64,000 bases of DNA from Sweltsa coloradensis (lineage: Eukaryota; Arthropoda; Insecta; Plecoptera; Chloroperlidae), in NCBI GenBank assembly GCA_024449915.1, contig JAMZAV010000112.1, forward strand, positions 620,001 to 684,000. The letters are read 5' to 3'. Both the position numbers and the translations under genes were made by a program. This document shows positions 56,890 through 64,000 of this stretch, in pieces. The first letter of the stretch is position 1. Each line of letters opens with the position of its first letter. Below the pieces are notes generated by a model. It searched no databases and was not told the origin of the DNA. It saw only the letters and a program-made list of their open reading frames with translations.

Positions 56890-57012
56890 GGCTCATAAAC
56901 GGGGCAGTTCTAAGTTTAGGGATTTTAAGTCTCCAAAAATTTAAACGCAATTAAAATATCGTTTAGCCGGGAAACGTGCTAACAACACACAAAAATTGGG
57001 GAAAAAAACGTT
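56890..57012 (+). repeat. MITE-A-like fragment in foldback spacer
   Basis: GGCAGTTCTAAGTTTAGGGA, TCTCCAAAAATTTAAACG, TATCGTTTAGCCGGGAAACG and TGCTAACAACACAC parallel the MITE-A series at 8238-8330 (GGCAGGTCTAAGTTTAGAGA to TGCGAACAAACAG). Confidence 0.5.
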
Positions 57013-57544
57013 AAATTGCGATTATCATAAAACAAATTTTTGATTTGCCAAATTTCACAAAAAAATTTTTAAATTAAAAATGAAGGTGGTTGAAAAAACA
57101 TTACAATCGATAAAGCATTAGGGTTTATAAGTCGAAGGATTGTTAATTTTTTTTTAAAGGTTTTTGTACCCCTCTGCCATAATTTGAAATCGAAAAAAAA
57201 AGTCTAAAAGTTTGCTGTGAAAGAAAACCTTTAAAACAGAAAAAAAAATTGTGATTTTTTTTGGGAGGGAAAAACCCAACTTTTTTAAATTATATTTTAG
57301 GTTTTTGGACAAAAATGTGAACTACAAGACTAGTTCAAATTAATTTTTGAGAATCTGTTTTTTTGGACTAGTTTCTAAAAAACCTTTGCTACAACTTTCA
57401 TAGCTAAAAAAGTTTTCTGAAAAAAAACATTGGGGGTACGAATTTTTTTGTCAAGGTACAAACCTACAAAATTTTACTTTTATACATGATTTTGAAAAAA
57501 ATGCTTTTAAATGAATTTCGAAAAATTAATTTTTTTTATTTATT

Positions 57545-60500
57545 TTTATTTCATCTCCGTAATTTTATAGTTAAGGGTGAAAAATCATCACTTGATAATT
57601 TGTGAGAGTATTTATAGCAGCTTATTTTTAGCCCGTAAAATTTTGACTTTTGTAAATGATTTTGATAAACGATGCTTTTTTGAATTTCGAATATTATTTG
57701 ATTATTTATTTCTTATTTACCTCACTGTTATTCTATAGTTTTGGGGGGCAAAAATCGCACTAATTATTTGTGAAGTATTTTTAACAGCTAATTTAGAGCC
57801 AGTAATTTTTGACTTCTGATCATATTTTGATAAACATACTTTATTTGGTTTCGAAATATTTTGTTTTTTGTTTCTTTTTTCCCCCACTGAATTCTATGGT
57901 TAAGGGGGGCAAAACTCAATTGATAAATTTTGAGAGTATTTATGCACTTATTTAGAGCCATGTAATTTTTTACTTCTGATACTGATTTTGATAAAACCCT
58001 GCTTTATTTAAATTTAGAAATATTATTTGTTTTTTTTTCTTATTTTCCCCACTGTGGATTCATTGTTTAGGGGGCAAAAAACCACTTATTTTTTTTGATT
58101 GATATTTTTAGCATCTAATTTAGAGCCTACAAAATTTTTACTTCGATTCAAGTTTTTATAACGATCTTTATTTGGATTTCGAAATTTATTTTTTTTTATT
58201 TATTTCCAATCACCTCACGCAGATTCTATATTTGGGTGGAAAAAACAGCACTTGATAATTTTTGAGAGTATTATCAGCACTAATTTGACCTAGCAATTTT
58301 TCTTTTATACATGATTTTTATAAACCCATACTTTATTTCATTTCGAAAAATTTTTTGTTAATTTTTTTCTTATTTCACCCTTTCTGTAGATTCTTTTGTT
58401 TTTTGGGGGCAAAAAAACAGCACTTAAATAAGTTTTGGAAATATTTTTGCCTATTTAGAGAGCCTAGTAATTTTTACTTCTGATACTATTTTAAAAAAAA
58501 GTACTTTTATTTGGTTTTTGAAAAATTTTTTTGTTTTTTTTATTTCTTATTTTTACCCCCTGTAATTCAATTTTTTAGGGGGGCAAAAATCATCACTTGA
58601 TAAATTTTGAGAGATTTTTAAACGCTAAATTAAAAACCTATAATTTTTTACTTCTGTACATGCTTGTAAAAGTGCTTTATTTGAATTTCGAAATATTTTT
58701 GTTTATTTTTTTCTATTTCCCACCTGTGGATTCTATAGTTTAGGGGGGCAAAAATCAGCACTTGGGTTTTTTGAAAAGTATTTTTGCAGCTTTTTTTTAA
58801 ACCTACAAATTTGACTTTTTTACATGATTTTGATAAACGATACTTTTTTTTGGTTTCGAAATATTATTTGTTTATTTATTTCTTATTTCACCTCACGCAG
58901 ATTTAAGTTTTTGGGGTGCAAAAATCGCACTTGAAATTTATGAGAGATTAAAGCAGCAATTTAAGCCTCGTAATTTTGACTTCTGATACTATTTTGAAAA
59001 CGTACTTTATTTGGTTTCGAAAAATTTTTTGTTTTTTTATTTCTTATTTCATCTTTCTGTAGTTTTTTTGTTTAGGGGGGCAAAAAAACGCACTTGGGAA
59101 GATTGAGAGTATTAATAGAAACAATTTAGAGCCCCAGTAAATTTTTCTCTGAACTGACTTTGTAAACGATGCTTTATTTGAATTTTGAAAAAATTTTTGT
59201 TTTTTATTTCTTATTTCACCACACTGTGGTTTTTATAGTTTGGGGTGCAAAATCCACTTGGTTATTTGAAAAGTATTTTTAGGGAGCTTATTTAGAGCCT
59301 ACAATTTTGACTTTTTAACTGTTTTGATAAAAGATCTTTATTTTGGGTTTCAAATATTATTTGTTCATTTATTTCTTTTTCACCCACTGCAGATTAATAG
59401 TTTTGGGGGGCAAAATCAGCACTTGATATTTTTGAGGTATTATTGCACTAATTTAGAGCCTCGTAATTTTTACTTCTGATACATGATTTTGATAAACATA
59501 CTTTATTTTATTTCGAAAAATTTTTGTTTTTTATTTCTTATTTTATCTTATGAGATTCTTTAGTTTAGGGGGGCAAAAAACAGCACTTGGTAAAATGTGA
59601 AGTTTTATAAACTAATTTAGAGGCTATATTTTGACTTCTGATCTGATATTGATAAAACGATACTTTATTCGGATTTTAAAAATTATTTGTTTTTTTTTTT
59701 TATTTCACCTCACTGTAGTTCTATATTTAAGGGGGGCAAAAATCTCACTTGATAACTTTTTTAGAGATTTATAGCAGCAAATTAAAGCCTAGTAGTTTTG
59801 ACTTCTGATACATGATTTTTTTAACTGCTTTTTTTTGAATTTCGAAACATTATTTTTTTTTTATTTCTTATTTCACCTCACTGCAGATTCTATAGTTTTG
59901 GGGGGCAAAAAACAGCACTTATAGTTATTTGATTTATATTTTAGCTCTTTTTTTGAGCCTACAAATTTTTACTTTTGATACATGATTTTGATAAACGATA
60001 CATTTTTGGGTTTTGGGGGAAAAATTATTTGTTTTTTTTATTTATTTTTTTTACCTCACTGCAGATTTTAAAGTTAAGGGGTGCAAAATCGCACTTGTAA
60101 TTTGTGAGAGTATTAATCAGCTCATTTGAGCCCAGTAATTTTACTTTTTGATACATGTTTTATAAACGATACTTTTTTTGGATTTCGAATATTTTTTTTA
60201 TTTATTTTTTTTTTTCACCTCCCCAGATTAATGTTTAGGGGGGGGAAAAACACACTTGGTAAATTTGAGAGATTTTAAAGCACAATTTAGACCTATTAAT
60301 TTTGACTTCTGATACTTTTTTTGAACGATACTTTAATTTTGGGTAAACGAAAATTATTTGTTTTATTTTTTTTATATTTCCCTCCTAAATTTTATAGTTT
60401 TGGGGGGAAAAAAAGAGCATTTGGCAAATTTTAAGTGCTTTAATTTCGCTTATTAGTTCCAGTAATTTTGTCTTCTTTACAGACTTACAGTATTTTAAAA

Positions 60501-60790
60501 AACGTTCCTTCTTGTATTTCGAAAATTTTATTTGTTTATTTTTTTTCTATTTACCCCCATGTAGATTCTATAGTTTTAGGGTGAAAAAACACACTTGGCT
60601 ATTTGAGAAGCATTTATAGCAGCTTTTTTAAGCCCTTTTTTTTTATTCCGTTTCATATTTAAAAAAGTTTTTTTTCTCTACTTTGGGAAAACGAATTCTA
60701 ATTTTTAATTGATTTCTATTTCACCCCCTGTAGATTCACAGTTTGGGGGGCAAAAAACAAATTGTCATTTTAAAAAGTGCATAATTAGCT
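57545..60790 (-). repeat. Array C', right arm, about twenty units of about 167 bp
   Basis: Reverse complement of array C. Landmarks: GGGGGGCAAAAATCAGCACT, TGATAATTTGTGAGAGTATT, TTTAGAGCC, TTTTGACTTCTGATACATG, TTTCGAAATATTATTTGTTT, TTATTTCACCTCACTG. It is longer than the left array by about seven units. Confidence 0.9.
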
Positions 60791-61425
60791 GCTAATTTAG
60801 AGCCCGGTCCCATTTTCCAAAATGTTTTTTAAAAAAGCATTAACTTGGCTCCCCCAATTTGAAATCGAAATCTGCGAAAAGGTGGGGTGCAAAATCTAGT
60901 TTTTGGGGCAAAAAAAATGCAAAAAAAGTGCAAAAAAATGAACTCTTTTCGGTTCCCAAATTCCCAAGTGGGGGAGCCACAATTGCTTAGCTCCCCCAAT
61001 TTGAAAAAGCATATCTGCGAATTGGGGGGGGGTGCAAAAATCTAGATTCAGGTGCAAAAAGTCAAAATAGTGCAAAAATATGAGACTATTTTCGGTTTAA
61101 AAAATTCCATTGGGGGAGCCACCATTTAACTTGGCTCCCCCAATTTGAAAACGAAAAACGGGGAATTGGGGGGTGCAAAATCTAGATTTGGGGGCAAAAA
61201 ATGCAAAAAAATGCAAAAATAGAGACTATTTTTGGGGGGAAATTTCCCAAAGTGGGGGGGCCCCCCTTAACTTGCTCCCCCAATTTGAAAAGCAATGCTG
61301 CAAATGGGGGGGGGTGCAAAAATCTAATTTGGGTGCAAAAAAATGCAAAATAGTGCAAAAATTAGAAATTTTTCGTTTCTAGATTCTCATTGGGGAGGGC
61401 CAAATAAATGGACCCAAACTTAGCC
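60791..61425 (-). repeat. Array B', right arm, about four units of about 143 bp
   Basis: Reverse complement of array B. TTGGCTCCCCCAATTTGAAA recurs at about 60846, 60989, 61132 and 61273, with GGGTGCAAAAATCTAGATT and GAGACTATTTTCGG between. Confidence 0.88.
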
Positions 61426-61542
61426 CCCCCCTTTTTGAAATGGCTTTATCTCCGAAAAAATTGGGGGGGCAAAATTCGGGCTTTGGTGCAAAATCATAAA
61501 TTGTGCAAATTTTCACTTGGTTTTGGTCGAAAATTTCCCTAA

Positions 61543-61576
<34 letters not shown>

Positions 61577-62745
61577 GCGTAAACTTACCCCCCCTTTTTG
61601 AAAAGGCCCCTATCTCCGAAAGTATTGGGGTTTCAAAATTCGGGGCTTGGGCAAAAAGGTGCAAAAATTGGTGAAAAATTATCACATAGTTTTGAGTCGA
61701 ATTTGCTTAGGGATGCGTAAAATTAGCCGCCCCTTTTTGAAAAGCCGTTCTCCGAAAGTAAATTGGGTGCAAAATTCGGAACTTGGGTCAAATTGGTCAT
61801 AATTGGTGCAAAATTAGACTTGGTTTTTTAGTCAAAATTCGCATAAGGGGGGTCGCGTAAAATTAGCCCCCCCTTTTTTAAAAAGGCCGTATCTCCGAAA
61901 AATTGGGGTGGCCCAAAAATTTGGGGCTTGGGTGCAAAATGGTGCATAATTGGTGCAAAAATTTTGCACCTTGGTTTTTAGTGAAATTGAAAAAGGGGGG
62001 GGGGGGGGGGGGGTAAACGTAACTTAGCCTCCCCTTTTTGAAATTGCCGTTCTCCGAAAGTATTTGGGGGCAAAAAATTTGGGGGCTTGGGTGCAAAATG
62101 GTGCTAATTGGTCAAAATTATGGGGACATGTTTTTTATTGAAATTCGCATTAGAGGGGTAACGTGAACTTAGCCCCCCCCCTTTTTTAAAAAGCCTATCT
62201 CCGAAAATATTGGGGTGCAAAATTCGGGACTTGGGGGGCAAAAAGGTGCATATTGTGCAAATTTTTGCACTTGTTTTGAGTCAAATTCGCATAAAGGGGG
62301 GCGCGTAACTTAGCCCCCCCCTTTTTTAAAAAGGCCGTACTCCGAAAATATTTAGTGCAAAATTTGGGACTTTGGGGGCAAAATGGTGCCCCAATTGGGG
62401 CAAAATTTTGCACATATTTTTTAGTTGAAATTTGCATTTGGGGGGTAGGGAAACTTGCCCCCCCTTTTGAAAAGGCCGTATTCCCAAGATTGGGGGCAAA
62501 TTCGGGGCTTGGGGGGCAAAAAGGGGCATAATTGGTGCAAAATTATGCACTTGGTTTGAGTCAAAATTTCCTAAGGGGGGTCACGTAACTTAGCCCCCCC
62601 TTTTTAAATGGCCGATCTCCGAAAATATTGGGGTGCAAATTCGGGACTTTGGGTGCAAAAGGGCATAAATTGGGTTCAAAATTTTGAAAATTTTTTTTAG
62701 ACAAATGATTTGGTGGGGGGGGCAAATTTTCGGACCCCACCGGGC
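61426..62745 (-). repeat. Array A', right arm, about nine units of about 145 bp
   Basis: Reverse complement of array A. TTAGCCCCCCCTTTTTGAAA-type landmarks occur near 61420, 61585, 61728, 61866, 62030, 62172, 62314, 62456 and 62592. G runs of up to about 29 (61545-61573) and about 19 (61996-62014) interrupt the units and are likely consensus errors or expansions. Confidence 0.88.
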
Positions 62746-62749
62746 CCTG

Positions 62750-63172
62750 GGTAGTCTCTTCTCCATTGCTGTATGTACTTGTGTAAAATGGACTACACGG
62801 GGAAAAATGTTACTTTTAACCGCAAAATATATAAATTTGTTTTTTGTTGATAAGGGCCAAAAAAAATTTGAAATTGAAAAAATGCATCTATATTAGATAT
62901 ACGTGTATATAGCATTTTCTAGTGTCATTTTATAGCGTTTTGTAGCATCTATTTTTTGGCCACTTTCTAAAACTTGTGTATGAATTTTTTTCATATTTTT
63001 GTTTTCAAATCTTTCCCCAAAGGGTTTGAATTAATAATCGAAAAAAATTTAAAAACAAATTATATATCTATGAAAAAATGAAATGAAATAAAAACTGGAA
63101 ACCATTTTTTTTTAAAATAGAAAATATAGCGCTTTGTAGCATCTATTCAAAAAAACGCTATTTTCACGTATT
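62750..63172. repeat. Right flank of foldback element with a direct repeat
   Basis: AT-rich. The phrase TATAGCG(C)TTTGTAGCATCTATT occurs at about 62930-62951 and 63125-63146, about 196 bp apart. No gene is visible. Confidence 0.55.
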
Positions 63173-63174
63173 AT

Positions 63175-63330
63175 GTTGGATTCGAACCCACATGTTTTAG
63201 AATCATTGTTACGTCTTACAAAGCAAACATCTACTCAATCCCCCAGTACTTGTCCACAAAGCGACCACAACCACCAAGAACTGAGTGTTTACACACCTGA
63301 ATGCCCCACCCCCATAATCACCGCAGGGGT
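63175..63330 (-). mobile_element. tRNA-derived SINE, family unassigned
   Basis: The minus strand holds GAGTAGATGTTTGCTTTGTA (box A region) and GTGGGTTCGAATCC (B box) about 50 bp apart. The anticodon-like arm is distorted. The body up to about 63330 does not match the other SINEs here. Confidence 0.5.
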
Positions 63331-63820
63331 TTAGCTTCGGATAACCAGATCGCAGTAACACGTCATCCTACCCCCCCAACACCTGTCAATTATCTACTTT
63401 CGCTAAGCCTCAACTCAGCTCATACCGGCATTTACGTTCAATGACATTTTACCACGTGTTTACCGTAGTATGTCACATTCTAAAACAACATGCCATATAA
63501 CAATTTGGTTTTTTATTTACGGTTATCGTACCTATGCATTACGAGGTATTAGTGTATGATATATGGAATTTCATCATAATAGTAGAAATCATAATAATTT
63601 GATATGGGGTATTGAAGCGAGCGTTGCGCATATATTCTGTTTACTGGTGCAAAGCTGGGGCAAACATTTGGTGTAATGTTTGTGTATTTTTCTGTTTTTT
63701 TCATACTTCAACCTACTGTCTTCGAGTTATAGTTTTTGTCATAGAAGATTGTATTTTTGTATATCGTAGGTTGTTCACACTATACCTGCTCAAATCTCTT
63801 TCATTATTTCCTTTTTTATT
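63330..63820. other. No gene seen
   Basis: No coding feature supported. CACTATACCTGCTC near 63778 matches the arm of the hairpin at 46318-46436. Confidence 0.45.
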
Positions 63821-63825
63821 CAAAA

Positions 63826-64000
63826 TTATGAGCGAGCGAGCTAGCGAGCGAAAGCGAACGATTCCATTTAACTAACGGGGAAAAAAAAAAAACGTAATTT
63901 TTTTTTTTTTTTCTTTTTTTTCTGTTTGTATTTTTGCTGTTTGTTATCCGTTTCCGGCTAAATCAAACCCAATTGCGATGAAATTTTCTGGAGACTTCGA
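63826..64000 (-). mobile_element. MITE-A-like terminus running off the window
   Basis: GAGCGAGCGAGCTAGCGAGC, then a poly-A/T stretch, CTGTTTGTTATCCGTTTCCGG and GATGAAATTTTCTGG. This is the same order as the complement of the MITE-A right end (GAGCGAAGCGAGC, poly-T, CTGTTTGTTCGCAC, CCGGGCAAACGG, TTGATGAAAATTGG). The rest lies beyond 64000. Confidence 0.6.

Larger units (their letters stand above)
54351..57544. other. Central spacer of the foldback element
   Basis: About 3.2 kb of mostly low-complexity AT-rich DNA. It holds a tRNA-like SINE-E fragment (55800-55885), a MITE-A-like fragment (about 56900-57010) and a loosely repeated block (GTGTTATAAGTC-type phrases near 56660, 56815 and 57130). 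The longest frame (54886-55362, 158 codons) is rich in Gly, Lys and Pro, is mirrored by open frames on the other strand and sits in homopolymer-rich sequence. I do not regard it as a gene. Confidence 0.6.
50421..62745. mobile_element. Giant foldback element (mirror-image tandem arrays)
   Basis: The left arm opens CCGGGCGGGTCCGAAAA near 50422. The right arm closes with the complement, CGGACCCCACCGGGCCC at 62730-62746. From the ends inward both arms show array A, array B and array C in the same order and opposite orientation, followed by a spacer at about 54350-57545. Outside these limits the two flanks no longer match. The design equals foldback transposons such as Drosophila FB and sea-urchin TU elements, whose long inverted arms consist of tandem repeats. 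No transposase is seen, so mobility would depend on another element. An inverted satellite block or assembly palindrome is the alternative; unequal arm copy numbers (10/2/13 against 9/4/20 by landmark counting) argue against a simple assembly mirror. Confidence 0.75.

Noticed and set aside
50421..62745. CRISPR array
   Set aside because: Units are 145-168 bp, whole-unit tandem copies without unique spacers, in a eukaryotic context.
1..64000. LTR retrotransposon or endogenous retrovirus
   Set aside because: No long direct terminal repeats with TG...CA ends, primer-binding site, protease, integrase or YxDD reverse-transcriptase motif was seen.

Overview
This window is eukaryotic, AT-rich and non-coding over most of its length. 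It suggests a marine invertebrate animal. The evidence is introns-and-repeats architecture, tRNA-derived SINEs with RNA polymerase III B boxes, 3' ends of LINE retrotransposons, many short inverted-repeat DNA transposons, a metazoan THAP zinc-finger exon and a decayed tyrosine-kinase exon. An echinoderm would fit, because foldback transposons with tandem-repeat arms are classic in sea urchins and the octamer TAGGCCTA is very common here, but the sequence does not prove the phylum. There is no complete gene, no operon and no intact transposase or reverse transcriptase. Family names below (SINE-A to E, MITE-A to C, R1 to R3, arrays A/B/C) are my own labels.

Layout. 1-9.4 kb is ordinary intergenic DNA carrying SINE-A, MITE-A, MITE-B and MITE-C copies, including one MITE inserted inside a SINE. 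9.5-21.2 kb is very AT-rich, homopolymer-heavy and probably poorly polished sequence with a LINE 3' end (12.7 kb), a MITE-A copy (14.2-14.9 kb) and several tRNA-like SINE heads. 21.2-34.5 kb holds an inverted pair of an Asp-rich repeat (R2), a second MITE-B copy, a tyrosine-kinase exon relic (27.5-27.7 kb, minus strand), a SINE nested in another SINE (28.2-28.8 kb), a 330-bp near-perfect hairpin (29.2-29.6 kb), a candidate splice-bounded exon (30.85 kb) and a full SINE-A flanked by an 11-bp target duplication (31.7-32.0 kb). 34.5-50.3 kb contains the THAP-domain exon (39.0 kb), a LINE C-terminal coding remnant (40.3 kb), a dense cluster of TAGGCCTA, and a MITE-A-like element carrying two perfect RFX X-box palindromes (43.2 and 43.5 kb).

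The outstanding structure is a giant imperfect palindrome from about 50.42 to 62.75 kb. Each arm is made of the same three tandem arrays in mirror order: A (about 146-bp unit), B (about 145-bp unit), C (about 168-bp unit), then a 3.2-kb spacer, then C', B', A' on the opposite strand. The copy numbers of the arms differ. This is the architecture of a foldback (FB/TU-type) DNA transposon, or of an inverted satellite junction. No transposase is visible in the spacer.

The genes do not form a pathway. What the window shows is repeated invasion by non-autonomous elements into a gene-poor region. Parts of 9.9-12.4, 13.9-21.2 and 50.3-63.1 kb have homopolymer patterns that look like uncorrected long-read sequence, so reading frames there should not be trusted.
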